Assembly: GCA_017435665.1 (NCBI GenBank)
Contig: JAFSEP010000018.1
Location: 51,949 to 115,948 of the forward strand
Direction of reading: 5' to 3'
Length of the DNA stretch: 64,000 nt
Source: Clostridia bacterium
Lineage (GTDB): Bacteria > Bacillota > Clostridia > Oscillospirales > Acutalibacteraceae
Below the pieces are notes generated by a model. The model ran no database searches, was not told where the DNA came from, and was given only the letters and a program-made list of their open reading frames with translations. Made by a program: the position numbers and the translations under genes. Shown piece by piece: positions 1 to 9,975 of this stretch (position 1 is the stretch's first letter; the number at the start of each line of letters is the position of its first letter).

Positions 1-628
1 CTCCGTCAAGGTATTCAACAAGATATACCTTTTCGATTCTCGTTATTTCACCCTTGGATTCCATTGTAACAGTACAGTCGCCGCTTGTGGTAAAGGTATT
101 TCCCCTGTTTGATGACTGACCTGATTTCGTTGCATAAACTGAGGGCAGAACATCCCATCGGGGTGTGCGGCTTTCGGAAATATCTTCCGTCTGTCTTACA
201 CCGTCGGTATCAAATACTATGCGGTTTACCATATGTTCATCAAAGAGGGAAACGGAAGCCTTTACGGAAAACGAGCCGTTTTTCTCCTTCATTTTGTATT
301 CCTTACCGTCAAGCACAAGAACAGCAGTTGTTTTCCCCGGTGTGTATTCCTTGGGAACCACTGTGCAGATAATCTCAACGGTACGGTTCTGCAAATCCTT
401 TTCGCCGTAATCAAGACTCTTTTCCGAAAGAATACTTGCCTGCTTTTTCAGCTTATCGTCAACATTTGAATAAATGCTGCTGACCTCTCTGTTAAATCTT
501 TCATATTGATTGCTTATTGTTCTGTTAAGGTCATCAATCTCGCCGTGAAGAGAGACGATCTCAAAAAGACATACTATAAGTCCGATAACCGAAATCACAC
601 TGATAATACTTAATGCTTTCTGCTTCAT
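1..628 (-). CDS. Partial membrane-anchored hypothetical protein
   Basis: An open frame runs from ATG 626-628 leftwards to the window edge without a stop, giving about 209 visible residues. The start has a good AAGGAGG site about 8 nt upstream. Residues about 5-25 form one hydrophobic segment (KALSIISVISVIGLIVCLFE), then a polar, probably coiled-coil stretch (about 28-60, many Q/N/E/K), then a beta-rich domain. I read it as a signal-anchored protein with an extracellular domain, but I do not recognise the family and the C-terminus is missing. It is divergent from proS and has its own promoter-like elements at 662-690. Confidence 0.75.
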   Translation of the reverse strand, partial: MKQKALSIISVISVIGLIVCLFEIVSLHGEIDDLNRTISNQYERFNREVSSIYSNVDDKLKKQASILSEKSLDYGEKDLQNRTVEIICTVVPKEYTPGKTTAVLVLDGKEYKMKEKNGSFSVKASVSLFDEHMVNRIVFDTDGVRQTEDISESRTPRWDVLPSVYATKSGQSSNRGNTFTTSGDCTVTMESKGEITRIEKVYLVEYLDG

Positions 629-661
629 TTTTATTCCTCCTTCGCTTTTTTCTCCGATTAA

Positions 662-690
662 ATTTTATCATACATTTGTCAACAAATCAA
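662..690 (-). promoter_or_regulatory. Promoter of the partial left-edge gene
   Basis: On the minus strand TTGATT (690-685) and TAAAAT (667-662) are separated by 17 nt, about 35 nt upstream of the start at 628. This fits a sigma-A promoter. Confidence 0.55.
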
Positions 691-713
691 AAGATTTATT
701 TCCCTTCAAAGTC

Positions 714-742
714 TTGCAAACGCAGGAAATATCATATATAAT
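714..742 (+). promoter_or_regulatory. proS promoter
   Basis: TTGCAA (714-719), a 17 nt spacer and a perfect TATAAT (737-742), about 50 nt before the proS start. This fits a sigma-A promoter. Confidence 0.65.
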
Positions 743-793
743 ATTATAGTTAATGTAAATTTCAAAATCCTTCAAGGATAAGGAGTGTATAAA

Positions 794-2233
794 ATGGCTA
801 ATCAGAAAAAGATGGTTGAGGACATTACCTCAATGGAAGAGGATTTTGCCCAATGGTATACCGATATTGTCAAGAAGGCCGAGCTTATTGAGTATACAAG
901 CGTAAAGGGCTGCATGGTTATCAGACCTTACGGCTACGCAATCTGGGAAAACATACAGAAGAATCTTGATGCTATGTTCAAAAAGACAGGCCACGAGAAT
1001 GTGTGTATGCCTATGTTTATTCCCGAAAGTCTCTTACAGAAGGAGAAGGACCACGTTGAAGGCTTTGCCCCCGAGGTTGCATGGGTAACACACGGCGGAA
1101 GCGAAAAGCTCGAAGACAGACTCTGTGTCCGTCCCACATCAGAAACTCTTTTCTGTGAGCACTATGCTAATATCATCCAGTCATACAGAGACCTGCCCAA
1201 GCTTTATAATCAGTGGGTAAGCGTTGTGCGCTGGGAAAAGACCACAAGACCCTTCCTTCGTTCAAGAGAATTTCTCTGGCAGGAGGGCCATACAATCCAC
1301 GAAACAGCTCAGGAGGCTATTGAGGAAACCGAAAGAATGCTCAATGTCTATGCTGAGTTCTGCGAGGATTATCTTGCAATGCCCGTAGTAAAGGGCAGAA
1401 AAACAGACAGCGACAAGTTCGCAGGTGCTGAGGCTACATATGCTATCGAAGCTCTTATGCACGACGGTAAGGCTCTTCAGGCAGGTACGTCACACTATTT
1501 CGGTGACGGCTTTGCAAGAGCATTCGGAATTCAGTTCCAGTCACGTGAAAATAAGCTTGAGTATCCCTTCCAGACATCATGGGGCGTTACCACAAGACTT
1601 ATCGGTGCTATCATTATGACTCACGGTGACGATAACGGTCTCGTGCTTCCTCCCAGAGTGGCACCCATTCAGGCAGTTATCATTCCCGTTGCAATGCACA
1701 AGCCCGGCGTTAAGGAAAAGGCAGCTGAGCTCAAGGCTATGCTTGAAAACGATTTCAGAGTAAAGCTTGACGATAGCGACAACAGCCCCGGTTGGAAGTA
1801 TTCTGAATATGAAATGAAGGGTGTACCCGTACGTATTGAAATCGGTCCCAGAGATATCGAAAACAATCAGTGCGTTATCGTAACACGCCACACAAGAGAA
1901 AAGACAATAGTTTCTCTTGATAACCTCAAGGAAGAGGTTGCAAAGAAGCTCGAGGAAGTTCAGAAGGGCATCTATGAAAGAGCTCTCGAAAACAGAGAAA
2001 AGAGAACATACGCCTGCAAGACAATGGACGAAATCGTTGCAACTCTCAACGAAAAGGGTGACGGCTTCATCAAGGCTATGTGGTGCGGTGACGAGGAATG
2101 CGAAGACATCGTCAAGGAAAAGACAGGTGTCGGCTCACGCTGTATCCCCTTTGACCAGGAAAGCTTCAGCGATGTGTGTGTATGCTGCGGCAAGCCTGCA
2201 AAGCATATGGTTTATTGGGGTAAGGCATATTAA
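794..2233 (+). CDS. proS: Prolyl-tRNA synthetase, short archaeal/eukaryal-type form
   Basis: This cytoplasmic class II aminoacyl-tRNA synthetase charges tRNA-Pro. The 479 residues show the class II core ([12 protein letters not shown], motif 2 [24 protein letters not shown]), no INS editing domain, and a C-terminal region ending in a Cys pair ([20 protein letters not shown]). This is the layout of the shorter type 3 ProS family rather than the long E. coli form. I chose ATG 794 because AAGGAGT lies about 8 nt upstream. The upstream in-frame GTG at 785 overlaps that site. It is monocistronic, with a promoter at 714-742 and a terminator at 2262-2288. Confidence 0.95.
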   Translation: MANQKKMVEDITSMEEDFAQWYTDIVKKAELIEYTSVKGCMVIRPYGYAIWENIQKNLDAMFKKTGHENVCMPMFIPESLLQKEKDHVEGFAPEVAWVTHGGSEKLEDRLCVRPTSETLFCEHYANIIQSYRDLPKLYNQWVSVVRWEKTTRPFLRSREFLWQEGHTIHETAQEAIEETERMLNVYAEFCEDYLAMPVVKGRKTDSDKFAGAEATYAIEALMHDGKALQAGTSHYFGDGFARAFGIQFQSRENKLEYPFQTSWGVTTRLIGAIIMTHGDDNGLVLPPRVAPIQAVIIPVAMHKPGVKEKAAELKAMLENDFRVKLDDSDNSPGWKYSEYEMKGVPVRIEIGPRDIENNQCVIVTRHTREKTIVSLDNLKEEVAKKLEEVQKGIYERALENREKRTYACKTMDEIVATLNEKGDGFIKAMWCGDEECEDIVKEKTGVGSRCIPFDQESFSDVCVCCGKPAKHMVYWGKAY

Positions 2234-2261
2234 TTCAATGCACAATACACAATGTACAATG

Positions 2262-2288
2262 AAAGCACTTCTTCGGAAGTGCTTTTTT
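2262..2288 (+). terminator. Rho-independent terminator of proS
   Basis: A perfect 10 bp stem (AAAGCACTTC / GAAGTGCTTT) with a TTCG loop is followed by T residues, 29 nt after the proS stop. Just before it is a short CAATGCACAAT-type repeat (2236-2261). Confidence 0.9.
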
Positions 2289-2299
2289 AATTAAAAACG

Positions 2300-2500
2300 G
2301 AAAATTGCGCCCCATCAGTCACTTCGTGACAGCTCCCCCCCTGAAGGGGGAGCCTAAACGATGAGACCGGATAAGGATGTATTGCTTCTTACTCCCTCAG
2401 TGTGGGAGCGAAAAGCCTTTCTCTCGGAGCAAGGGGGATCGCTTGTGACATAAGAAGTGTCCACCCACGACTGCAGGCGGGGCGGTATGTTTTATACTTA
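2300..2500. repeat. Dispersed palindromic intergenic repeat mosaic
   Basis: A non-coding spacer of short GC-rich inverted repeats, including GTCACTTCGTGAC, CTCCCCCCTGAAGGGGGAG and a CCCACGACTGCAGGCGGGGC unit. Related units recur near 4.75-5.04, 9.72, 29.55, 32.69, 37.33 and 46.2 kb. No gene is seen here. Confidence 0.7.
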
Positions 2501-2550
2501 ATTATGAACAATTATACCAAAATGTGAATTTTGACAAAATGTGTTGTAAA

Positions 2551-2587
2551 TCCTCCTTTAACTTGGTAAACTGTTAATAAAGGAGGA
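2551..2587 (+). promoter_or_regulatory. Hairpin masking the Shine-Dalgarno site of the CREST gene
   Basis: TCCTCCTTTA (2551-2560) is the exact complement of TAAAGGAGGA (2578-2587), which contains the Shine-Dalgarno sequence of the ATG at 2595. The 10 bp stem with a 17 nt loop would hide the ribosome binding site in the mRNA. That suggests translational control (temperature, ligand or a coupled structure). No ligand-binding aptamer is recognised. Confidence 0.6.
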
Positions 2588-2594
2588 ATAAAAA

Positions 2595-3422
2595 ATGCAA
2601 TTAAATTTCATTGATTGGCCTTCCTTCAAAGACATTGTTCTTGAGGGCGGCACAACACTTGCTGAATACTGTGCACAGTATGCGGCAGTCCAGACGAATT
2701 GGGTATACACCCTTGCAGCCTTTATCTGTATCGCTATTCTTCTTATCAAGAAGAACAAGAAGTGGTATTGGTATGTGTTCATTCTGCTTTATATGATTAT
2801 GTCCGTTACATCGGTTGGTATGCACACAGCTAACTACGGTGAATTTATGCCGGGTGTACTCACAACAAAGCTCCTTGCAAGCTATATCGATATGTCCTTC
2901 ACAGAGCTTGTTGCCTGGTCGGGCGTATGCTGCTTTGCTTTTGAGTTTTATCAGAACGCAGACGAGAAGAAAAAACGAAACGGTTTCCTGATAGCCGTTA
3001 CTGCCATTATGATTGTGGTGTTGTCGGTGCTTACATACGAGGTGTTTGTGCTTCACGACAGACCCCTTTACATCGGTGGCGGCGGTGCTCCCATGGATGG
3101 TAAGACAGGCGGACTTTCCCTTGCGGAATTCGGTTGCTTCGTAACAGCACTGCCTATTCTTTATCTGCTGATTGCCAACTTCAAAAAGATGGCTTCATCA
3201 GAAAAAGTTCTGTTCTTACTCATAATCTTCACATTCCTTGTTGCGTTCATTATCACATCAATCTGGGGCGATAACGAAATCAACACCTTCCTTCTCGGCA
3301 ACATCCACGGTCACTCTATATGGCATATTCTGACAGCTCTTGCAATGCTTGAGGTTGTATTCTGGGTTGACCAGCGAACCGTCAACCAGATGCTCCGCAA
3401 CGCAGGTTTGAAGGAAATATAA
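2595..3422 (+). CDS. CREST-superfamily (alkaline ceramidase-like) membrane hydrolase
   Basis: The 275 residues form about seven hydrophobic membrane segments. The polar residues match the CREST pattern (alkaline ceramidase, PAQR/hemolysin III, Per1): S73-x3-H77 in one helix, D99 after it, and H240-x3-H244 near the C-terminus in HGHSIWHILTA, which resembles the HxWWHILTG motif of alkaline ceramidases. In that family these residues hold a zinc ion and catalyse amide hydrolysis. I infer a membrane lipid or amide hydrolase; the substrate is unknown. It is monocistronic, with its start site inside an unusual Shine-Dalgarno-sequestering hairpin (2551-2587), and ends before a bidirectional terminator. 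Confidence 0.6.
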   Translation: MQLNFIDWPSFKDIVLEGGTTLAEYCAQYAAVQTNWVYTLAAFICIAILLIKKNKKWYWYVFILLYMIMSVTSVGMHTANYGEFMPGVLTTKLLASYIDMSFTELVAWSGVCCFAFEFYQNADEKKKRNGFLIAVTAIMIVVLSVLTYEVFVLHDRPLYIGGGGAPMDGKTGGLSLAEFGCFVTALPILYLLIANFKKMASSEKVLFLLIIFTFLVAFIITSIWGDNEINTFLLGNIHGHSIWHILTALAMLEVVFWVDQRTVNQMLRNAGLKEI

Positions 3423-3530
3423 TCAGAATACAAAAGATAAAAAACATATTCAAAAAGCACTTTATAAACGCCGGATTCCGACACGGCAATGTTTCATCAA
3501 CAAGTGAATTTTTGAAACAATAGTGAGTAG

Positions 3531-3562
3531 AAAACCACCGATAAAGCATATCGGTGGTTTTT
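3531..3562. terminator. Bidirectional terminator between convergent genes
   Basis: AAAACCACCGATA (3531-3543) pairs with TATCGGTGGTTTT, with T runs on both strands. It serves the CREST gene (+) and hemW (-). Confidence 0.85.
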
Positions 3563-3563
3563 G

Positions 3564-4661
3564 CTATTCGTTTATCAGTTCTGCTATAATTGTGTTTGAA
3601 AGCAGGAAGCCTTCGGGTGTAAGGGCAACGTGCTTTTCATCGCAAAGCATAAGTCCCTGCTTTTCGAAAAGTCTGACCTTATTGAAAAAATCTGCTGTCA
3701 GACTGTGACCGTAGCGTTTCTCATACTGCTCAAATACAAGCCCGTCGCTGAGTCTCAGGGCAAGCATCAGATATTCCTCCCTGTCTCCCCCTGTTTCGTC
3801 AATGACTGTTTTCCTTTCGGTCAGATACTTTTCCATATCTGCATCATAGTGGTATCTGACACCCTTGTAAAAGGAATATGCCGAGGGACCGAAGCCCAGA
3901 TATTCCTCATCACGCCAGTATTTTGTATTATGCCTTGCTCTTTGCGAAGGCTTGGCGAAATTTGAAATTTCATAATGCTCATAGCCGAGGCTTCTCATCT
4001 GACGGGAAAAATGCAGATACATATCACAGACCTCGTTCTCATCGGGCAGAACCAGCTTGTCACCCATATCGTAAAACCGTGTACCCTTTTCAATTTTCAG
4101 CATATATGCACTGATATGCTCAACATTCTGCTCTTTGATGAAATCAATGCTTTCATCAAGGCTTTCTATGGTCTGATACGGTATGCCCAGCATCATATCA
4201 AGTGAGATGTTATTTATGCCTGCCTGCCTTGCTTCGGCTATGCTTTTTGCAACCTGATTTTTATCAGCTGCTCTGCCGAGATTTTTTCTTTCCTTATCAA
4301 CCGCAGACTGCATACCGAGAGATATTCTGTTAACCCCCGCCTTAAAAAGTGTCTCATAAAATACATAATTTGTAGTAGAAGGGTTGCACTCAACGGTAAT
4401 TTCAGGGCTTACGAGCTTATAGCTTTCCCTGATTGCATCAAGGACTTTTCCTATTCTATCTCCACCGAAAACAGAGGGCGTTCCCCCACCGAAATAGACC
4501 GTATCCACCGCCTCGGTGACACCTGCTGAAGTCTCCCTGATATCGTCAACAAGGGCAGACAGATATCTGTCCATAAGCTCATCATTGCATCTCATTGAAT
4601 AGAAATCGCAATACGGGCATTTGCTTTTGCAGAAAGGGATGTGGATGTAGATTCCTAACAT
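3564..4661 (-). CDS. hemW: Radical SAM heme chaperone HemW
   Basis: 365 residues. The N-terminus carries the radical SAM cluster motif C11-x3-C15-x2-C18 (FCKSKCPYCDF), followed by YFGGGTPS and the HemW-type NPSTTN and LGMQS segments, and a C-terminal HemN-like winged region. HemW proteins resemble the oxygen-independent coproporphyrinogen oxidase HemN but act as heme-binding chaperones. The short N-terminus without the extra HemN cysteine favours HemW. ATG 4661 is preferred because AGGAGG lies 8 nt upstream. A GTG at 4670 overlaps the ribosome binding site. Confidence 0.9.
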   Translation of the reverse strand: MLGIYIHIPFCKSKCPYCDFYSMRCNDELMDRYLSALVDDIRETSAGVTEAVDTVYFGGGTPSVFGGDRIGKVLDAIRESYKLVSPEITVECNPSTTNYVFYETLFKAGVNRISLGMQSAVDKERKNLGRAADKNQVAKSIAEARQAGINNISLDMMLGIPYQTIESLDESIDFIKEQNVEHISAYMLKIEKGTRFYDMGDKLVLPDENEVCDMYLHFSRQMRSLGYEHYEISNFAKPSQRARHNTKYWRDEEYLGFGPSAYSFYKGVRYHYDADMEKYLTERKTVIDETGGDREEYLMLALRLSDGLVFEQYEKRYGHSLTADFFNKVRLFEKQGLMLCDEKHVALTPEGFLLSNTIIAELINE

Positions 4662-4696
4662 AAAGCTCACCTCCTGAATAAAATTTTTATTATAAC

Positions 4697-4720
4697 AAAA
4701 GGTCGCAAAGGCGACCTTTT
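4697..4720. terminator. Hairpin between lepA and hemW
   Basis: AAAAGGTCGC (4697-4706) and GCGACCTTTT (4711-4720) form a perfect 10 bp stem. It may end lepA transcription on the minus strand or stop read-through into hemW. The assignment is weak because lepA ends 330 nt away. Confidence 0.45.
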
Positions 4721-4739
4721 CGTTTTGGTTTTTAATTAA

Positions 4740-5040
4740 TAAATTTTGACTGAGAGGTGCTCAAGAGGCACGCTTCGTGCCGAAATAAACCATAGCTATA
4801 GCAAAATCATCCCAACGCCCTTGGCGTTGCCTTGGTGACCTCTCCGTCTGCTCCCGTTGGTCGCATCCACCTCTCCTTTCAGGAGAGGCTCAGAGCCCCT
4901 TTCGACAAATGCTATGCATTTGCCACTTTCCCCTAAAGGGGACAGCTCTTATAGGCTCACCCTTTAGGGGGAGCTGTCGCGAATGCGGCTGAGGGGGCTC
5001 GATTCTGCTGTCTTACCCTTTATGGAAGGGGCCTCATTCT
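4740..5040. repeat. Palindromic intergenic repeat mosaic
   Basis: About 300 bp of non-coding spacer with short inverted units: GGCACGCTTCGTGCC, CCTCTCCTTTCAGGAGAGG, CAAATGCTATGCATTTG, CCCCTAAAGGGG and CTCCCCCTAAAGGGTGAG-like arms. The same style recurs at 2.3 and 37.4 kb. No ORF here has a plausible start site. Confidence 0.7.
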
Positions 5041-5048
5041 TCATTGAA

Positions 5049-6869
5049 TTAAGTATCCTCTAACTTCAGAACTGCCATAAATGCTTCCTGCGGCACTTCA
5101 ACAGTACCGAACTGACGCATTCTCTTTTTACCCTCTTTCTGCTTTTCAAGGAGCTTCTTCTTTCGTGTGATGTCACCACCGTAGCACTTTGCAAGAACGT
5201 CCTTACGCATTGCTCTGATAGTCTCACGGGCAATAACCTTGCTTCCGATTGCTATCTGAACGGGTATTTCAAACATCTGTCTAGGTATATGCTCCTTCAG
5301 TCTTTCGGCAATTCTTCTTGCTCTTGCCATTGCCTTGTCACGGTGAATGATAAAGCTCAGAGCATCAATTATATCGCCGTTGAGAAGCACATCAAGCTTA
5401 ACAAGGTCTGAACGTACATATTCTGATATTTCATAGTCAAAGGAAGCGTAGCCTCTTGTTCTTGACTTGAGAACGTCGAAGAAATCGTAAATGATTTCGT
5501 TGAGGGGAAGCTCATAATGAATGTCAACTCTGTCTGCTGAAAGATACTGCATATCCCTGAAGATACCACGTCTGTCCTGACAAAGGTCCATAATCGCACC
5601 CACATATTCGCTGGGAGCATAGATATGAGCATTTGTCATAGGCTCCTCGCAGTAGTTTATGTGAGCAGGGTCGGGGTAGTGTGTGGGGTTATCAATTTCA
5701 AGCACACTTCCGTCATTCATATGAATTTTATATATAACGCTGGGAATTGTTGTAACAAGGTCGAGATTATATTCTCTCTCAAGTCTTTCCTGAATAATCT
5801 CAAGGTGGAGAAGTCCCAGGAAGCCGCAACGGAAGCCGAAGCCCAGAGCACCTGATGTTTCAGGCTCATAGGTAAGAGCAGCATCGTTGAGCTGGAGCTT
5901 TTCAAGAGCATCACGGAGATTTTCGTAATCAGCACCGTCAGCAGGATAAACACCGCAGAAAACCATGGGGTTTACCTTTCTGTAGCCGGGCAGAGCCTCT
6001 GTGGCAGGACGTTCCAGCTTTGTTACGGTATCGCCCACCTTTGCATCACGGACTGTCTTGATTGAGGCAGTTATATAGCCAACCTCACCTGCACGAAGCT
6101 CTTCGCAGGGCTCAAGTGATGTGGCACCCATATAGCCCACTTCAACAACATTGAACTGTGCGCCCGTCGCCATCATTTTCATGGTTTCACCTGCTCTGAG
6201 AGTACCTTCAACAACTCTTACGTAAACAATAACGCCTCTGTAACTGTCATATATTGAGTCGAAGATAAGCGCCTTCAGAGGAGCATCATCGTTTGCCTCG
6301 GGAGGCGGAACAAGCTCAACTATTCTTTCAAGCACCTCTTCCACATTTTCGCCTGTTTTGGCGGAAACTCTCGGAGCCATTGAGCAGTCAAGTCCGATAT
6401 CGTCCTCCACCTCAGCGCATACTCTGTCAGGGTCTGCGGCAGGAAGGTCGATTTTATTGATAACGGGAACAAGCTCAAGGTCGTGGTCGAGGGCAAGATA
6501 TGTGTTTGCAAGGGTCTGCGCCTCAACGCCCTGAGAAGCGTCAACTATAAGTATTGCACCCTCACAGGCTGCAAGTGAACGGGAAACCTCATAGTTAAAG
6601 TCCACGTGACCCGGAGTGTCAATAAGGTTGAGAACATAGTCCTTGCCGTCTTTTGCTTTATAATTCAGCTTGACAGCGTGAGCCTTGATAGTGATACCTC
6701 TCTCCTTTTCAAGATCCATATCGTCAAGAAGCTGCGCTGTCATATCTCTCTTTGCAACAGTGCCCGTGATTTCAAGAAGTCTGTCCGCAAGGGTGCTTTT
6801 ACCGTGGTCAATGTGTGCAATAATAGAGAAGTTTCTTATATTTTCCTTTGGTGTTGCCAAATCTATCAC
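5049..6869 (-). CDS. lepA: Elongation factor 4 (LepA), ribosome back-translocase GTPase
   Basis: 606 residues, the usual length. It has the translational GTPase motifs [16 protein letters not shown] (P-loop, 15-30), [10 protein letters not shown] (switch I), DTPGHVDF (switch II) and [13 protein letters not shown]. The LepA-specific C-terminus ends with [17 protein letters not shown] and [10 protein letters not shown]. The family rescues or remodels stalled ribosomes at the membrane and in the cytosol. The start is a GTG at 6867-6869 with AGGA upstream. It follows the aminotransferase stop by only 4 nt, so it is the last gene of asnS-aminotransferase-lepA. Confidence 0.97.
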   Translation of the reverse strand: MIDLATPKENIRNFSIIAHIDHGKSTLADRLLEITGTVAKRDMTAQLLDDMDLEKERGITIKAHAVKLNYKAKDGKDYVLNLIDTPGHVDFNYEVSRSLAACEGAILIVDASQGVEAQTLANTYLALDHDLELVPVINKIDLPAADPDRVCAEVEDDIGLDCSMAPRVSAKTGENVEEVLERIVELVPPPEANDDAPLKALIFDSIYDSYRGVIVYVRVVEGTLRAGETMKMMATGAQFNVVEVGYMGATSLEPCEELRAGEVGYITASIKTVRDAKVGDTVTKLERPATEALPGYRKVNPMVFCGVYPADGADYENLRDALEKLQLNDAALTYEPETSGALGFGFRCGFLGLLHLEIIQERLEREYNLDLVTTIPSVIYKIHMNDGSVLEIDNPTHYPDPAHINYCEEPMTNAHIYAPSEYVGAIMDLCQDRRGIFRDMQYLSADRVDIHYELPLNEIIYDFFDVLKSRTRGYASFDYEISEYVRSDLVKLDVLLNGDIIDALSFIIHRDKAMARARRIAERLKEHIPRQMFEIPVQIAIGSKVIARETIRAMRKDVLAKCYGGDITRKKKLLEKQKEGKKRMRQFGTVEVPQEAFMAVLKLEDT

Positions 6870-6873
6870 CTGA

Positions 6874-8151
6874 TTATCCTAAAAGTTTTTCACAAGCTGC
6901 GAGCTTTACACAGATACAAAGAAGTGCAGTTGCCGTCATAAGCTCGCTTACGGGAGGAAGTGAGGGAGCAATTCTGATGTTCTTATCCTCAGGGTCCTTG
7001 CCGTAGGGGAAGGTTGCACCGACTGTTGTAAGAACAACGCCTGCCTCCTTACACAGCTCGCCCACTCTCTTTGCCGTTCCGGGCATTACATCAAGAGAAA
7101 TGAAGTAGCCGCCGTTGGGCTTATGCCATGAAGCGATGCCGAGAGCCGAGAACTCCTTTTCAAAGCTGTCACATACAGCGTTGAACTTAGGCTCCATAAG
7201 CCTTCTGTGCTCCTGCATATATGCAATAACGTTTTCAGCCTTACCGTCGAAAAATCTGACGTGACGGAGCTGATTGAGCTTATCGTGGCTGATTGTCTGG
7301 AAATTCATTCTGTTCTGGATTTCCTTTATATTGTTATCCGAAGCAGCAAGAGCCGATACACCTGCACCGGGGAAGGTAATCTTTGAGGTTGAGCAGAATT
7401 CCACAACCATATCCTCATTGCCGTACTTCTTGAGCTCATCAAAGATATTGAGAAGGCTGTCGGGAGTGTCTGTAAGGTCGTGAATACAGTATGCGTTGTC
7501 CCAGATAATTCTGAAGTCCTTTGCGGCGGGCTTCATCCTTGCGATACGTGTCACAACTGCATCCGAATAGGTTATGCCTGTGGGGTTTGAATACTTGGGA
7601 ACACAGAACATACCCTTTACGCTTTCGTCCTTTATAAGCTCCTCGATCATATCCATATCGGGGCCTTCGCCGTCCATGGGGATGTTTATCATCTCAATAC
7701 CGAAATATTCGCAGATACCGAAGTGACGGTCATAGCCGGGAACGGGGCAAAGGAATTTCACCTTGCCTTGTCTTGCCCAGGGCTCGCATCCGCCTATACC
7801 GCTTGCCACACACTGAGCAACAAAGTCAAACATAAGTGTAAGACTTGCCGTACCGCCGATGATTACGTTCTTTTCCTCGACCTGAAGAATTTCTGCAAAA
7901 AGCCTTCTGCATTCGGGGATACCGAGAAGTATGCCGTAGTTTCTGTAATCGAATGAGGGAGCAATTCTTTCGTATTCCTCTGCTGAGAGTATATCCAAAA
8001 GTCCGTTTGAGATATCAAGCTGAGCCTTTGAGGGCTTACCTCTTGACATATCGAGGCTGAGATTCTGTGCCTTGTATTCTGCATACTGCTTTTCAAGATC
8101 AGCCTTTAAAGCAATAAGCTCATCCTTTGTGAAGTCAATTAATTTCTTCAT
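6874..8151 (-). CDS. Aspartate/alanine-type aminotransferase (PLP, fold type I, subgroup Ic)
   Basis: 425 residues. The N-terminal [16 protein letters not shown], the [12 protein letters not shown] motif, the [11 protein letters not shown] segment, and the PLP lysine in [11 protein letters not shown] identify the Asp_aminotransf family (PF12897), as in the Corynebacterium AspT group. It most likely moves amino groups between aspartate (or another amino acid) and 2-oxoglutarate in the cytoplasm. It lies between asnS and lepA in one operon, 32 nt after asnS. Shared control with asparagine charging would make sense for an aspartate enzyme, but this is inference. Confidence 0.85.
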   Translation of the reverse strand: MKKLIDFTKDELIALKADLEKQYAEYKAQNLSLDMSRGKPSKAQLDISNGLLDILSAEEYERIAPSFDYRNYGILLGIPECRRLFAEILQVEEKNVIIGGTASLTLMFDFVAQCVASGIGGCEPWARQGKVKFLCPVPGYDRHFGICEYFGIEMINIPMDGEGPDMDMIEELIKDESVKGMFCVPKYSNPTGITYSDAVVTRIARMKPAAKDFRIIWDNAYCIHDLTDTPDSLLNIFDELKKYGNEDMVVEFCSTSKITFPGAGVSALAASDNNIKEIQNRMNFQTISHDKLNQLRHVRFFDGKAENVIAYMQEHRRLMEPKFNAVCDSFEKEFSALGIASWHKPNGGYFISLDVMPGTAKRVGELCKEAGVVLTTVGATFPYGKDPEDKNIRIAPSLPPVSELMTATALLCICVKLAACEKLLG

Positions 8152-8183
8152 AAAAAATTCCCTTCAAGTAGTTATTATTATAA

Positions 8184-9578
8184 TTAGAAATCTGCCGAGC
8201 CTGTTGTTCTGGGGAACGGAAGCACGTCTCTGATGTTAGAAATACCTGTAAGGTACATAACAAGTCTTTCAAAGCCGAGACCGAAGCCTGCGTGCTTTGT
8301 GCCGCCGTACTTTCTAAGTTCAAGATACCACCAGTAATCTTCCTCGTTGAGACCGAGCTCTGCCATTCTCTCCTTGAGAACATCAAGTCTTTCCTCTCTC
8401 TGTGAGCCGCCGATGATTTCACCGATGCCCATAACAAGACAGTCGCAGGCTGCAACGGTCTTGCCGTCGTCATTGAGTCTCATATAGAAAGCCTTGATTT
8501 CCTTGGGATAGTCTGTAACGAAAACAGGTCTCTTGAAAATCTGCTCTGTAAGATAGCGCTCGTGCTCTGTCTGAAGATCACAGCCCCAGCTTACCTTGTA
8601 TTCAAATTCGCTGTTATGCTCTTCAAGAAGCTTTATTGCTTCTGTATACGTTACTCTGCCGAAGTCTGAGTTTGCAACAGCGGTGAGTCTTTCGATAAGT
8701 CCCTTGTCAACAAACTGATTGAGGAAGGCAATATCCTGCTCACACTCAGCCATAACGTACTTGATAACGTACTTGATCATATCCTCTGCAAGGTTCATAT
8801 CATCATTAAGATCGGCAAAAGCAATTTCGGGCTCTACCATCCAGAATTCAGCAGCATGTCTTTGTGTATATGACTTTTCTGCTCTGAAGGTGGGACCGAA
8901 GGTATAGATGTTACCGAATGCCTGAGCCATAATTTCGCCCTGAAGCTGACCTGAAACTGTGAGAGAAGCCTTCTTGCCGAAGAAGTCCTGACTGTAATCA
9001 ATCTCGCCCTTTTCTGTTCTGGGGGGATTTTCGGGGTCAAGTGTTGTCACCTGGAACATCTCACCTGCACCCTCGCAGTCACTGCAGGAGATAATGGGTG
9101 TATGTGCATATACGAAGCCTCTGTCCTGGAAGAACTTGTGGATCGCATATGATGCAACAGAGCGCACTCTGAATGCAGCACTGTAAACATTTGTTCTGGG
9201 TCTGAGGTGAGCGATTGTTCTCAGGTATTCGAGAGTGTGACGCTTCTTCTGAAGAGGATAGTCAGGAGTTGACTCGCCTTCAACCTCAATTTCCACAGCA
9301 TTGATTTCGAAGGGCTGCTTTGCCTCCGGTGTGAGAATAAGTAAGCCCTTTACGATAACTGCAGTACCGACATTGAGCTTTGCTGCAGCGGCAAAATCAT
9401 TTACCTTATCTGCCTCATATACGACCTGCAGGCCCTTGAAGCAGCTGCCGTCATTTATTTCCATAAAGCCGAGTGCTTTTGAGTCACGGTTTGTTCTTAC
9501 CCAGCCGCAGACAGTAATAACCTTATCACCGTATGCCGAGGGATCTTTGTAAAGCTTTGAGATTTCAATTCTCTGCAT
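8184..9578 (-). CDS. asnS: Asparaginyl-tRNA synthetase
   Basis: 464 residues. It has an N-terminal OB-fold anticodon domain ([19 protein letters not shown], 20-100), then the class IIb core with [20 protein letters not shown] (motif 2) and [15 protein letters not shown] plus [11 protein letters not shown] (motif 3). The FPRT ending is typical of AsnS. The start ATG 9578 has GGAGG upstream. It is the first gene of asnS-aminotransferase-lepA, with a promoter at 9617-9646. Confidence 0.96.
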   Translation of the reverse strand: MQRIEISKLYKDPSAYGDKVITVCGWVRTNRDSKALGFMEINDGSCFKGLQVVYEADKVNDFAAAAKLNVGTAVIVKGLLILTPEAKQPFEINAVEIEVEGESTPDYPLQKKRHTLEYLRTIAHLRPRTNVYSAAFRVRSVASYAIHKFFQDRGFVYAHTPIISCSDCEGAGEMFQVTTLDPENPPRTEKGEIDYSQDFFGKKASLTVSGQLQGEIMAQAFGNIYTFGPTFRAEKSYTQRHAAEFWMVEPEIAFADLNDDMNLAEDMIKYVIKYVMAECEQDIAFLNQFVDKGLIERLTAVANSDFGRVTYTEAIKLLEEHNSEFEYKVSWGCDLQTEHERYLTEQIFKRPVFVTDYPKEIKAFYMRLNDDGKTVAACDCLVMGIGEIIGGSQREERLDVLKERMAELGLNEEDYWWYLELRKYGGTKHAGFGLGFERLVMYLTGISNIRDVLPFPRTTGSADF

Positions 9579-9616
9579 AAAATTTTCCTCCGTCTAAACA
9601 TAATTATACGGATAGC

Positions 9617-9646
9617 ATTATACTACAAATATATTATAAAAATCAA
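9617..9646 (-). promoter_or_regulatory. asnS operon promoter
   Basis: On the minus strand TTGATT (9646-9641), an 18 nt spacer and TATAAT (9622-9617), about 40 nt before asnS. Confidence 0.6.
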
Positions 9647-9975
9647 TAGAAAACACGGATTTAATTCACATTTTACGGTATGGAAGAAATAAGAATAATT
9701 ATGAGGTTGGGGGTAGCGGGGGAGCCCGCCCGCAGTCGTGGGCGGGGCGGAGCGAAGCTCCGCAGATAAATCCAAGGTCAGAACAAATTAATTCGGCGGT
9801 ATCCGACTTGAAATCATCGCACCCCCAATCGGCTATATTTGCGGCGCAGCCCCACAATTTTCCATTTTCAATTTAAAAAAATCTGACAATTCCATTAAAA
9901 AGAATGAGAAAGACTTTAATTATAGAAAAAAATAGTGTAAAATATAGGCTGTAATACTTTATTCGGAGGTTCAAT
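9647..9975. repeat. Spacer with GC-rich palindromic repeat
   Basis: Between the asnS promoter and the response regulator lies a GC-rich unit (about 9718-9765: CCGCCCGCAGTCGTGGGCGG then GGAGCGAAGCTCC) shared with 2.47 and 37.33 kb, then AT-rich sequence containing the regulator's promoter region. The best -10 there is TAAAAT near 9939, but the -35 is poor. No gene is seen. Confidence 0.6.
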
